A DNA stretch of 64,000 bases from an uncultured Verrucomicrobiota bacterium (GTDB taxonomy: Bacteria; Verrucomicrobiota; Verrucomicrobiia; Opitutales; Seribacteraceae): assembly GCA_902569115.1 (NCBI GenBank), contig CACFTI010000002.1, positions 1-64,000 of the forward strand. The letters run 5' to 3'. The position numbers and the translations under genes were made by a program. Positions 56,148-64,000 of the stretch are shown one piece after another. Under the pieces are notes generated by a model that was not told where the DNA came from, did not search any database, and worked only from the letters and a program-made list of their open reading frames with translations. Position 1 is the first letter of the stretch. Each line of letters opens with the position of its first letter.

Positions 56148-56963
56148 TCAGGCCGCTAACCCGGACAACTTAGATACAAAATACTCTTCCGCATTCCCGG
56201 CACCTTCCGGGATGGTCAAAATCTCAGGCTGCCCCTCATCCACCAGAAGGGTGTGTTCAAAATGAGCAGACGGCATGCCGTCCACAGCCAGGGCGGTCCA
56301 TCCATCCTTAGCCATCCGAATCTGCGGGCTTTTCATATTAACCATCGGTTCAATACATATGGCCATACCCTTGCGAAACTGAGGTCCCGTTCCCGCTTTA
56401 CCAAAATTCGGGATCTGAGGTTCTTCGTGCAAGGTGCGTCCGACCCCGTGGCCCACAAAATTCGTAATCACCGCAAAGCCGGCTTTTTCCACATATTGCT
56501 GAACGGCCTGCGATACATCTCCCACCCGTTTCTTGTGCAAAGCCATACTCAGTCCAACATAGAGGGACTCCTCCGTTACTTTGAGTAAGCGATCAATTTC
56601 GGGACTCACTTGCCCGACCGGAATTGTACGGCAATTATCTCCAATAACTCCATTTTCACGAATACAGACATCCACCGAAAGCACATCCCCCTCTTTGAGC
56701 ACACGATCTTTCAATCCAATTCCATGCACCACTTCATCATTGACCGAAAGACAGGTGTAAGAAGGAAAGATCCGGTTTCCCGAACGGTAACCTTTACAGG
56801 CACTTTTTACCCCAAAATCACGCATCATGCTTCCTCCCTCTTCATCAATCTCCCAGGTATTCATGCCGGGCCTGACGAAGGAGCAAAGACGATCGAGAAT
56901 CGTGGCTGCAGTGCAACCGGCTGCACGCATTTTCTCTTTATCTTTAAAATTCTTACAAATCAC
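56148..56963 (-). CDS. map: Methionine aminopeptidase, type I
   Basis: A 271-residue metalloprotease that removes initiator methionine. All five metal ligands align with E. coli MetAP: Asp98, Asp109 (GDNCRT), His172 (VGHGVGR), Glu205 (CIEPMVN) and Glu236 (AHFEHT). The substrate-positioning His80 (NDEVVHGIG) is also present. There is no N-terminal SEC-C or SH3 extension. It is followed by the exonuclease gene after 9 bases. Confidence 0.96.
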   Translation of the reverse strand: MICKNFKDKEKMRAAGCTAATILDRLCSFVRPGMNTWEIDEEGGSMMRDFGVKSACKGYRSGNRIFPSYTCLSVNDEVVHGIGLKDRVLKEGDVLSVDVCIRENGVIGDNCRTIPVGQVSPEIDRLLKVTEESLYVGLSMALHKKRVGDVSQAVQQYVEKAGFAVITNFVGHGVGRTLHEEPQIPNFGKAGTGPQFRKGMAICIEPMVNMKSPQIRMAKDGWTALAVDGMPSAHFEHTLLVDEGQPEILTIPEGAGNAEEYFVSKLSGLAA

Positions 56964-57009
56964 CCTTTGTTCTTCATCGAAAATTCAGCAGGTATCAACA
57001 TCAAATCTT

Positions 57010-57990
57010 TCAATTCGCTTTCTCCCCTGCCTCGACCCTGCTCTTGCATGGCTTCAAAAAAAGGGTCCCGATCAGCAGTTGTAAAAAATGAATGCAAAAA
57101 AGAGGCAGAGTAATCGAAAACAATTCTTGCTGGGATTCTGAAAATATAACCGATGCAATTGGCAGTCCCATGGCCAATGATTTTTGAGATAAACAAAAAA
57201 ACTGGGAAACTTGGATCTCCCTATTTTTCGACCACCTCGTGGAAAACACCCAACCCGACAAATGAAGAAGTACGACGAAGGATAAACAAAAGGGAAAAAC
57301 CTCTACAAGCATACGCAAAAATATTTCTTTATCAGTTGAGTATAATCCATCACACATCGAAAGATAGACCAGAAAAGCGATGCATAACATCGGTACCTGA
57401 CCATACCACTCCTTGCATGTAATTTCTTTTAGAACCGGAAAAATACGAGCCAGAACCCAACCCACAAAACAGGGAGCCATCACAAGGGCAAAAATCTTCA
57501 GGAAAAGAAATCCAAAAGCGCCCCCGTTGGCAAAAGATCCGAACCACAAAAAGGGTACCAGTAAAATTCCTAGTAAATTGGATAAAGTCGCGTGACCCAA
57601 GGCATAATCCCCATTTCCGCCTGCGTTCCTCGAAAAAACCACACAACTTGCAATCGTAGTTGGTAAAATCGCTGAAAAAAACAGGGGGCCATACAAAGCT
57701 TGCGGAACCAAGCCCACAGCCCAACCAATTTTCAACCAGAGAACCGGTATAAAAATCACCCCTGCCTGCAACACCAAACTGCCAACCGGCCTTTGCAAAA
57801 GAAGCGATAAATTCTCAATCTTCAACCGGGAGCCCTGAAATAAAAAGATCATAACCACAAGTAGTTCAGAGATATATTTGATATTTAGATTTCCCTCACT
57901 TGCTCCGATGGCAGGTTGCCAATAGGCAAACAACATCATGATAACCAAAACGCACACAAATCCTGGCCCACTTGTTAAAACTCGCATCAT
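57010..57990 (-). CDS. Bile acid:sodium symporter-like (YfeH/PF13593) membrane protein
   Basis: A 326-residue membrane protein with about ten helices. The family segments SAILPTTIASCVVFSRNAGGN and ATLSNLLGILLVPFLW match the SBF-like group, where they form the sodium/ligand-binding crossover. The substrate is unknown; bacterial members carry diverse organic anions. It ends 46 bases before map on the same strand and diverges from the HAD gene across 88 bases. Confidence 0.85.
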   Translation of the reverse strand: MMRVLTSGPGFVCVLVIMMLFAYWQPAIGASEGNLNIKYISELLVVMIFLFQGSRLKIENLSLLLQRPVGSLVLQAGVIFIPVLWLKIGWAVGLVPQALYGPLFFSAILPTTIASCVVFSRNAGGNGDYALGHATLSNLLGILLVPFLWFGSFANGGAFGFLFLKIFALVMAPCFVGWVLARIFPVLKEITCKEWYGQVPMLCIAFLVYLSMCDGLYSTDKEIFLRMLVEVFPFCLSFVVLLHLSGWVFSTRWSKNREIQVSQFFCLSQKSLAMGLPIASVIFSESQQELFSITLPLFCIHFLQLLIGTLFLKPCKSRVEAGEKAN

Positions 57991-58078
57991 CGGGTGACAT
58001 TCATAGGTTGCTTACCTAGAAGTCACAAGCTTTCGCTTTCACCCAATTTTAAATTTCTTTAACCTTCATCGCTAATAC

Positions 58079-58750
58079 ATGAAAAAAATTTCTCTGCTCA
58101 CCGTGGATGCAGCGGGCACCCTGCTTAAGCCCTGGCCTTCCGTCGGGACCTTGTACGGGAAAGCAGCCCGAAAAAAAGGGATTCAAGTCGACGACACCGA
58201 TCTGGATACCCAATTCGGAAAAGCGTTTAACGAGGTCCAAAAAATAGCTCATAAACATCAGGGTGAGGAAAAAGAATTCTGGAGAAAAGTCGTAAACCTC
58301 ACCTTTCAACCTTCCTACTCCGGCGATTTAATGGATGAATTATTTGAAGAGCTCTGGGAGTTTTTTGCCAGGGGTGAGCCATGGAAACTTGCGGAACAGG
58401 CTGAGCAAACCCTGACTACGCTCAAGGATCAAAATTATCGACTGGCGGTCCTTTCGAATAATGATTCGAGGCTCAGGTCTGTCTTACGCGAATTACAGGT
58501 TGATCATCTATTTGAACATCTTTTCATTTCTTCCGAGTTGGGATTTGAAAAACCGCAAAGAGAAATTTTTCAGGCGGTGGAAGATACCCTCGAGGTGACA
58601 CCCCAGGAAATCATGCATTTGGGTGATAGTTATTCCCGTGATTATCTTGGAGCTCAGGAATCCGGTTGGAATCCAGTTCTTTATGGCTCGGACACCCAGG
58701 CAAAAGTACGTATTCAAAAATTCCCTGAACTTTTAAACCTTCTTTCATGA
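58079..58750 (+). CDS. HAD-superfamily hydrolase (HDHD3-like), first gene of the folate operon
   Basis: A 223-residue HAD subfamily IA protein. The nucleophile is Asp10 in VDAAGTLL; the position two residues on is Ala12, not the general-acid Asp of classic HAD phosphatases. Motif II is LSNND, motif III Lys is in GFEKPQREIF and motif IV is HLGDSYSRDYLGA. The Asp-x-Ala-Gly-Thr form occurs in HDHD3/REG-2-like and phosphonatase proteins, so plain phosphatase activity is uncertain. It overlaps pabB by 4 bases. Removal of the last phosphate from dihydroneopterin phosphate is a candidate role by context only. Confidence 0.85.
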   Translation: MKKISLLTVDAAGTLLKPWPSVGTLYGKAARKKGIQVDDTDLDTQFGKAFNEVQKIAHKHQGEEKEFWRKVVNLTFQPSYSGDLMDELFEELWEFFARGEPWKLAEQAEQTLTTLKDQNYRLAVLSNNDSRLRSVLRELQVDHLFEHLFISSELGFEKPQREIFQAVEDTLEVTPQEIMHLGDSYSRDYLGAQESGWNPVLYGSDTQAKVRIQKFPELLNLLS

Positions 58751-59994
58751 TCAAGCTGAGCCGGCATACTTCCCCTGCCCTGCTTGCAAATCTTGGTTGT
58801 GAAAATTTGGCCGTCCAAACAGTTGATTCTTGTCCGCAAAAACTGGTTGCCTATCTCGATTTTGAAGAAATCTTTCCGATTCATTCCATTTCCGACGATT
58901 CCATCTGGTCCAAACTTCAACCAATGCCCGCTGATGGGGTGTTATCGTTTTCCGGATGGGTCGGTTTTTTTGGTTACGAACTCCTTGCTTTTCAGTTCGG
59001 CATTCATACGAAGGCTAAGCGGGATTTACCGGTACCTGCTGGCTGGTTTGGTCGTCCAGCGACCATAGTACATTTCAATCAGGAACAGACGGTTATCGAA
59101 TCAAAGGATCCGCACAGGGAACAGGAAATTGAAAAAAGATTACTGGATTCACTTTCACTCGATTCCCCAACTCTCATCCATCAGAAACACAGCTGCAATC
59201 TAAGTTTCAAGCAATACAAAGATATTTTTCATCAGGCAAGGGAAGCAATCCTCGATGGCGAAACTTATCAGATCAAAATTTCTCAGCGCTTTGAGGCAGC
59301 AACGCAAATCGATCCTCTTTCAGCTTTCACTAAATTACAAAAAAGTAATCCCGCCCCGGAAGCCTTTTTGTTAAAAACCAAAGAGTTTTCGATCGTCAGT
59401 TGTTCTCCGGAAGTGGTTATTCATAAGGAAGCGGACCGGATGATCACCCGACCAATCGGTGGCACCTATCGCCGGGATGATCCGGGCACCGAACACTCGC
59501 TGATCGAACGGTTTCTCAAGGATCCCAAGGAGGTCGCAGAGCACAATATGCTGGTGGATCTTGAACGCAATGATCTCTCCGCCCTCTGCCTGCCAGGTTC
59601 CGTACAGATTCAAAATTTTCGCGAAGTGGAAAGTTATGCCCACCTTCACCACCTCGTTTCCACCATCTCAGGAACGCTGAAAAAAAATATTTCTTTGAAA
59701 GAAATTATCCGGGCCATGCTTCCGGGTGGAAGCATAACGGGTTGCCCCAAAGCTCGAACGATGGAATGGATCGATCAGCTTGAACCCTGTTTCCGGGGAC
59801 CCTATACGGGGAGTTTTGGAACTTTGCATGACAACGGTGACCTCCATTTAAATCTGATTATTCGGGCCATGCTAATCCTGAATGGGCGGTGCTACACCCA
59901 GGCGGGAGGTGGCATCGTGGTAAATTCAACGCCGGAATATGAGTATCAGGAAAACCATACCAAGGCACAGGCACTCCTAGACTTGCTCAAATGA
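58747..59994 (+). CDS. pabB: Aminodeoxychorismate synthase component I (PabB), lysine-lacking
   Basis: A 415-residue chorismate-utilising enzyme that makes 4-amino-4-deoxychorismate from chorismate and ammonia supplied by PabA. The C-terminal family motifs are PGGSITGCPKARTMEWID, PYTGSFGTL and AGGGIVVNSTPEYEYQE. At the site where E. coli PabB has the nucleophilic lysine in PIKGT, this protein has PIGGT (Gly238); anthranilate synthases have PIAGT. Context (pabA, pabC and folP follow) and the GGSITG motif favour PabB. It overlaps the HAD gene and pabA by 4 bases each. Confidence 0.9.
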   Translation: MIKLSRHTSPALLANLGCENLAVQTVDSCPQKLVAYLDFEEIFPIHSISDDSIWSKLQPMPADGVLSFSGWVGFFGYELLAFQFGIHTKAKRDLPVPAGWFGRPATIVHFNQEQTVIESKDPHREQEIEKRLLDSLSLDSPTLIHQKHSCNLSFKQYKDIFHQAREAILDGETYQIKISQRFEAATQIDPLSAFTKLQKSNPAPEAFLLKTKEFSIVSCSPEVVIHKEADRMITRPIGGTYRRDDPGTEHSLIERFLKDPKEVAEHNMLVDLERNDLSALCLPGSVQIQNFREVESYAHLHHLVSTISGTLKKNISLKEIIRAMLPGGSITGCPKARTMEWIDQLEPCFRGPYTGSFGTLHDNGDLHLNLIIRAMLILNGRCYTQAGGGIVVNSTPEYEYQENHTKAQALLDLLK

Positions 59995-60575
59995 TCACAC
60001 TGATTGATCACCGCGACTCCTTTACTCGCAACCTCGAGCATATGCTCGCCCGGTTTGATAAAGTTAGGATTATCGACCGGAAATCATTTTCCGACTCTGA
60101 TCTTAAGGAATGCCAGATGCTGGTTTTTTCCCCAGGTCCCGGAACCCCTCAAGATTATCCGGAATCCTTAGCCATTCTTGAAAATGCAAAAGGGAAAATC
60201 CCTATTCTGGGTGTATGTTTGGGATTCCAAATGATTTTGCAACAGGAAGGAGCTGCGATTATTCGACAGAACCAAGTATTACATGGAGTAGAAACTGAAA
60301 TTCTTGCCGATCCTTCAAGTGTCACTTACCGAGAGATCTCAGGCCCCATTCATGTGGGGCGGTATCACTCTCTACAGGTCGATCCGGATAGCCTGGGAAA
60401 CCTTCCCCACTCCATCCAAATCACTTCCACTGATCCAATTCGGGAAACCCCGCTTTCCTTCGAGGATGTAGGAAGGAAACTCTTTGGCTTGCAGTATCAC
60501 CCTGAATCCTTTCTATCAAACCAAGGCACTCAGATTTTATCGAACATTCTTCATGAAAGCATGGAACAAAGATGA
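59991..60575 (+). CDS. pabA: Aminodeoxychorismate synthase component II, glutamine amidotransferase
   Basis: A 194-residue class-I amidotransferase. The catalytic triad is Cys76 (GVCLGFQ), His170 and Glu172 (YHPESF). It releases ammonia from glutamine for the PabB subunit. TrpG-like proteins are similar, but the operon context gives PABA synthesis. It overlaps pabB by 4 bases, and pabC starts inside its 3' end. Confidence 0.92.
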   Translation: MITLIDHRDSFTRNLEHMLARFDKVRIIDRKSFSDSDLKECQMLVFSPGPGTPQDYPESLAILENAKGKIPILGVCLGFQMILQQEGAAIIRQNQVLHGVETEILADPSSVTYREISGPIHVGRYHSLQVDPDSLGNLPHSIQITSTDPIRETPLSFEDVGRKLFGLQYHPESFLSNQGTQILSNILHESMEQR

Positions 60576-61302
60576 CGCACCTAGCGAACATCCTGAACCG
60601 TGGGGTTTACGCGGAGTTTTCTCTACCCTGAAGGTTCTGGATAATCGTGTAATTCCTTTTTGCGAATCTTACCTCAATAGACTTATTGAATCCGCGAAAA
60701 GACAAGCCATGCCATGGATTCCTGATATTTCTCTTTTAGAACAAAAGCTCGCCCAATTTTCATCCGAAACAAGTCCGGATCACGGATTAATCAGAATTTG
60801 TTTGTTTGAAGATTTGCTAGGATTCTCATCTCGCCCGGCCGTGAGTGACGGTAATCCGGTAGAAGGATGGCTTCTCCATTATCGAAGGAAAGATCCCATC
60901 ATAAAATCAACGGAGGACAAGGATCTCTATGGATCACTTGGGGAGTTGGAAATTGAAAAAGAAGACTGGGTGATCATTGACCCCAAGGATAATGACCTCC
61001 GCGAAACGGCCACCTCCAATCTTATCTTTGCCAAAGGAAATGAATTAATTATTCCCGAAAAGTGGGTTCTCAACGGGATTGTTCTGCAAAAACTTCTCCC
61101 TTTTTTGGAAGAGCGTTTTTCGGTTACCCGGGCCATCCCCCAAGATCAGGATATCTCTTCCTTCGATGAAATTATTCTTTGTGGAACAGGGCGCGGGGTG
61201 GCCCCCCTAACTACTCTGTCCGAACTTGGATGGTCATCCCAAGGTGATGAAATTTTCTCCGAAATCCGCACCCATTACGAAGAACTCCTTCGATCCGCTT
61301 AG
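60553..61302 (+). CDS. pabC: Aminodeoxychorismate lyase (PLP aminotransferase class IV)
   Basis: The 249 residues from ATG 60553 form a class-IV PLP fold. The Schiff-base lysine is probably Lys118 in DPIIKST; ETATSNLIF and the late GTGRGVAPL are family segments. It releases pyruvate from aminodeoxychorismate to give p-aminobenzoate. The start overlaps pabA by 23 bases. A longer in-frame start at 60484 would lie deep in pabA and is unlikely. The stop TAG overlaps the folP GTG by one base. Confidence 0.85.
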   Translation: MKAWNKDDAPSEHPEPWGLRGVFSTLKVLDNRVIPFCESYLNRLIESAKRQAMPWIPDISLLEQKLAQFSSETSPDHGLIRICLFEDLLGFSSRPAVSDGNPVEGWLLHYRRKDPIIKSTEDKDLYGSLGELEIEKEDWVIIDPKDNDLRETATSNLIFAKGNELIIPEKWVLNGIVLQKLLPFLEERFSVTRAIPQDQDISSFDEIILCGTGRGVAPLTTLSELGWSSQGDEIFSEIRTHYEELLRSA

Positions 61303-62135
61303 TGCCTGAATATATTTTTAACGGCCAACGCCTTTCCCTGCATTACCCGGCAGTCATGGGCATCCTCAATCTTACCCCAGATTCCTTCAGCGATGGAGGA
61401 GATTTAATGGACCCATCGGCAGCGGTTGAAAAAGCTATGGAGATGGCGGAACAGGGGGCTCAGATTATTGATTTGGGAGGCGAAAGTACCCGCCCGGGGA
61501 GTGATTTCATTTCCGAAGAGGAGGAAATCAGGAGAGTACTGCCGATTCTCGAAAAACTACCCACCGATCAATTCATTATCTCCATCGATACCACCAAAAC
61601 CAAAGTTGCACAACTTGCCCTCGAAGCCGGGGCGCATCTGATCAATGATGTCTCAGGAGGCCGCACTGAACTATTAAAGGCCGCTCATGCATATAATGCT
61701 GGATTCATCCTCATGCATTCACAGGGGAAGCCTAAATCGATGCAGGATCAACCATCCTACATGAATCCCGTTACTGAAATCAGAGAATTTTTCGATCAAA
61801 AAAAAGAACAAATCAAAGAGCTCGGCCTTCCCCGCTTGTGGGTCGATCCGGGAATTGGGTTTGGCAAAACCCTGACTCATAATCTCGAAATTATGAGAAA
61901 CATTCATGCCTTTATGGATGAGACTTGGGGAGTCTTACTCGGTTCATCCCGAAAATCATGGATTGATCATCTTTGTGATGCCCCAGATCCGGTAAAAAGA
62001 CTGGGGGGTTCCATCGCTTCCGCCATAGATGCCGTTGCAAAAGGGGTTGAAATTATCCGCGTTCACGATGTTTCAGAAACTGTGCAAGCCATTCAGGTCG
62101 CGAAGGAACTCGCAACTGATGCTGAAAGTAAGTAG
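61302..62135 (+). CDS. folP: Dihydropteroate synthase
   Basis: A 277-residue TIM-barrel enzyme that condenses hydroxymethyl-dihydropterin pyrophosphate with p-aminobenzoate; the sulfonamide target. Motifs are complete: GILNLTPDSFSDGG, DLGGESTRPGSD, SIDTTK, INDVSGG and WVDPGIGFGK. The GTG start at 61302 overlaps the pabC stop by one base, so translation is probably coupled. Confidence 0.95.
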   Translation: MPEYIFNGQRLSLHYPAVMGILNLTPDSFSDGGDLMDPSAAVEKAMEMAEQGAQIIDLGGESTRPGSDFISEEEEIRRVLPILEKLPTDQFIISIDTTKTKVAQLALEAGAHLINDVSGGRTELLKAAHAYNAGFILMHSQGKPKSMQDQPSYMNPVTEIREFFDQKKEQIKELGLPRLWVDPGIGFGKTLTHNLEIMRNIHAFMDETWGVLLGSSRKSWIDHLCDAPDPVKRLGGSIASAIDAVAKGVEIIRVHDVSETVQAIQVAKELATDAESK

Positions 62136-62146
62136 AAAGAAAACAT

Positions 62147-62497
62147 ATGGGCAAAATTTTACTCGAAGGCATTGAAGTCATGGTTAGAATTGGTCTTCTC
62201 GAAGAGGAACTCTATGCCCCGCAGGATCTTTTATTATCGGTCGAAATTGAACACGATTTTTCAAAAATCGCGAAAACTGATGAAGTTGAGGACGGAATTG
62301 ATTATCGTAACATTGTCGATCACACTCGAGATTTCTCACAAGCCTATGATGGTAAAACCCTTGAGAAGTATGCTTCTCTGCTTGCAGAAGATTTAAAGGG
62401 GAAATTTGGGGCTCAACGGGTTCGCTTATCCGTGGATAAACCTCGGTATGTCAAAAAACTGGGGCTTCGACAAATTCGAGTAGAAGTTGAGTGCTGA
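62147..62497 (+). CDS. folB: Dihydroneopterin aldolase
   Basis: A 116-residue tunnelling-fold protein. It has VMVRIGLLEEE near the start, YRNIVDHTRDF and a catalytic-site-like SLLAEDLKGKF region, with the final VRVEVEC-like strand. It cleaves dihydroneopterin to hydroxymethyl-dihydropterin. It follows folP by 11 bases, and the folK start overlaps its last codons. Confidence 0.9.
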   Translation: MGKILLEGIEVMVRIGLLEEELYAPQDLLLSVEIEHDFSKIAKTDEVEDGIDYRNIVDHTRDFSQAYDGKTLEKYASLLAEDLKGKFGAQRVRLSVDKPRYVKKLGLRQIRVEVEC

Positions 62498-62990
62498 TAT
62501 TTATTTGGGTCTGGGGGCAAACTTGGGAGACCCTTTGGCCACTTTTAACAAAAGCCTCTCATATATTCGAAAATATGCTGAACTGGTTTCCTACTCCAGG
62601 CTTTACCGGTCGGCTCCCTTTGGTCTCTCAAACCAACCTCCTTTTCTTAACGCTGCGGTAAGAATCTCAACCGACCACACTCCCCTGTCTCTACTTAGAA
62701 AATTACAGGAAACAGAAAAAAATCTCGGAAAAAAGGTTATCTGTGAAAATGGGCCGAGAATCATTGATCTGGACCTTCTACTTTACGATGACATCTCCAT
62801 GCAAAACAAGGAACTTGTGCTACCCCATCCAAGCATACTGGAGCGGGATTTTGTGCTACACCCTTTACTTGATTTAAATCCGAAAATTTCCCACCCAGAC
62901 TGGTCCCCAAAAACAGCGAAGTCCGCACTGAGCGGACTAACTGAAAAGTTTATCGAAGGAGAACCCGAACCATGGGTTCTACCAGGCTAG
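62487..62990 (+). CDS. folK: 2-amino-4-hydroxy-6-hydroxymethyldihydropteridine pyrophosphokinase
   Basis: A 167-residue HPPK that transfers pyrophosphate from ATP to the pterin substrate of FolP. Motifs are YLGLGANLGDP, FLNAAVRI, GPRIIDLDLLLYDD (metal Asp pair) and LPHPSILERDFVLHPL. The TTG start at 62487 overlaps folB by 11 bases and gives the canonical start SADIYLGLG. This completes the contiguous pab-folPBK block. Confidence 0.94.
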   Translation: MSADIYLGLGANLGDPLATFNKSLSYIRKYAELVSYSRLYRSAPFGLSNQPPFLNAAVRISTDHTPLSLLRKLQETEKNLGKKVICENGPRIIDLDLLLYDDISMQNKELVLPHPSILERDFVLHPLLDLNPKISHPDWSPKTAKSALSGLTEKFIEGEPEPWVLPG

Positions 62991-62991
62991 A

Positions 62992-63708
62992 TTAATCATC
63001 TCCTCCACCAGCAAAGCTCATCAGGAACTGGAGGATATAGAAAAATAAAAGAGCTACCGAAGCAAAAAGCGAAAGGGAAGCTGCTACATGTTGGTCGGTT
63101 CGATATTGATGCAGAACATTAGATGTGGAATAGAGTACCGAACCTCCTGCGAACAAGATCATCACTGCAGAAAAGATTAATCCCAGAGAAAAACCGAAAA
63201 TCATACTGCAAACAATAAAACCCAACGCTACAAAACCTCCCATCGAAAGTACACTGCCCATAAAGGAAAAATCTTTTTTGGTAATAAATACAGTGGCGGT
63301 GATACCTCCGACTAACAGCAAAGTCATTAAACCGGCAGTAGGAATAAGTCCTTCACCACCAAAATGGGTAGCGATAAAAAGCAGGGGGAGGAATACAATG
63401 GCTTCGGCAATAATAAACAAACCAAGTCCCAGATACTGCATCTGCTCAGAACCTCCCGAGATCGCCAATTTGTTAGCAATGTAACTCACTCCCATAAAAA
63501 GACCGAGAACGATCAACCAACTCATTCCACCGGTCATACTGGATGCGAGTTTGGCGGCAAAGGGAGCATGGACCAGATAGTACTCCAACCCGGTGAATAA
63601 TAACAGAGCCACCGCAAGGTGGGAATAAGTTCTCCGGATAAAGGCAGCGCGATCAGCAGGTATACTGTTTGCCGCAGAATCAGAAAGTGAAAAGGTTTGT
63701 TCTCTCAT
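62992..63708 (-). CDS. Bax inhibitor-1/YccA-family membrane protein
   Basis: A 238-residue protein with about seven transmembrane helices. It starts with the family-like AFIRRTYSHLAVALLLFTGL and ends YILQFLMSFAGGGDD, with no acidic pore-signature besides this C-terminal DD. Homologues (YbhL, YccA) act in membrane stress and may leak calcium or interact with FtsH; the role here is unknown. The stop is 2 bases from the convergent folK stop. The 169 bases upstream hold no open reading frame. Confidence 0.9.
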   Translation of the reverse strand: MREQTFSLSDSAANSIPADRAAFIRRTYSHLAVALLLFTGLEYYLVHAPFAAKLASSMTGGMSWLIVLGLFMGVSYIANKLAISGGSEQMQYLGLGLFIIAEAIVFLPLLFIATHFGGEGLIPTAGLMTLLLVGGITATVFITKKDFSFMGSVLSMGGFVALGFIVCSMIFGFSLGLIFSAVMILFAGGSVLYSTSNVLHQYRTDQHVAASLSLFASVALLFFYILQFLMSFAGGGDD

Positions 63709-63877
63709 AATATCTTTTTATTTCAATTTTAACTTAATATCAAGTAATTGTGATTAAACTTCAGATTTGCGACACATTTGCACTGAATCCAAATCATGAA
63801 ATTCTCCAGTATTTTTTATTTCGATTCAGATTCGCCTTAAATTCTAAAATTTAGAAAGAAGTTAAACTGGAAATCGT
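63709..63877. other. AT-rich intergenic region with small palindrome
   Basis: 169 bases upstream of the BI-1/YccA start and downstream of the edge gene. A near-perfect TTCTAAA-A-TTTAGAA palindrome lies at 63842-63856. No open reading frame or structured RNA is apparent. Confidence 0.4.
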
Positions 63878-64000
63878 TTAATTCTTAGAAAGTTGCTTTT
63901 TAATAATTTCAAAAAGCCTACGCCTGCTAACTCCAATAATATCGAGGAGTGCCCTATCAGGATATAAATCACTGAGAGAATTTCTTCCGTCCTTATGAAT
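63878..64000 (-). CDS. C-terminal 40 residues of an unidentified protein (cut by window end)
   Basis: The minus-strand frame from the window edge to TAA at 63878-63880 is open and encodes 40 residues including YPDRALLDIIGVSRRRLFEII and a basic tail. The end resembles a helix-turn-helix-like or helical tail, but I cannot assign a family. Too little is present to judge. Confidence 0.4.
   Translation of the reverse strand: MHKDGRNSLSDLYPDRALLDIIGVSRRRLFEIIKKQLSKN

Overview
The window looks like ordinary chromosome from a marine-type Verrucomicrobiota bacterium, probably an Opitutae/Puniceicoccales relative. This is inferred from gene content, not from a search. The clues are a Planctomycete-type cytochrome/DUF1549/LamG/DUF1553 protein paired with a DUF1501 protein, a Tat-exported Gfo/Idh/MocA oxidoreductase, a MoxR-DUF58-BatA-DUF4175-DUF4159 operon, AmgK/MurU wall recycling, and a secreted protein ending in a Trp/Tyr-rich module. 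Coding density is very high: no gap exceeds 300 bases. I saw no rRNA, tRNA, CRISPR array, insertion sequence or prophage.

Layout. 1-5034: end of a DUF3253 gene, a Nudix hydrolase, then hflK-hflC, a small lipoprotein and typA on the minus strand. 5095-5649: a solitary, AT-rich gene for a Pycsar-effector-type (DUF5706/PycTM) membrane protein. 5780-13437: rdgB-ribD, exonuclease III, efp (arginine at residue 32), a thymidine-phosphorylase-like gene with a rebuilt active site, argS, a periplasmic DsbD-alpha-like protein and an IscA-type protein. 13578-17978: a Ser/Thr kinase just upstream of rpoN, then tsaB and alr. 18593-25973: a divergent promoter region with two palindromes, the PSD1/DUF1501 pair, amgK-murU and a diheme cytochrome lipoprotein. 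26070-30144: a carbohydrate-type ABC importer with the ATPase on one strand and the permeases and binding protein on the other. 30285-37028: a repetitive secreted protein, a zinc-protease-like lipoprotein, an oxidoreductase, a secreted EEP-family nuclease/phosphatase, DUF3293 and a DGK1-like kinase. 37076-41321: a topoisomerase IV-type pair. 42134-55171: a nine-gene minus-strand operon running moxR, DUF58, BatA/VWA, DUF4175-like, VWA, HEAT, DUF4159, YwqK-like, TPR. 55269-57990: a PolB-type exonuclease, map and a bile-acid-symporter-like transporter. 58079-62990: a tightly overlapping folate operon (HAD, pabB, pabA, pabC, folP, folB, folK). 62992-64000: a BI-1/YccA protein and the end of an unidentified gene.

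Working together. The folate operon covers chorismate to p-aminobenzoate and the pterin branch from dihydroneopterin to dihydropteroate; GTP cyclohydrolase and dihydrofolate synthase are not here. The 13-kb moxR operon encodes one AAA ATPase, a DUF58 adaptor and two membrane VWA proteins with partners, a likely envelope-associated chaperone/assembly system of unknown substrate. Most other genes are housekeeping. The strongest leads for new biology are the altered thymidine-phosphorylase homologue, the orphan PycTM-like protein, the moxR operon, the PabB without its usual lysine, and the kinase-rpoN pairing.
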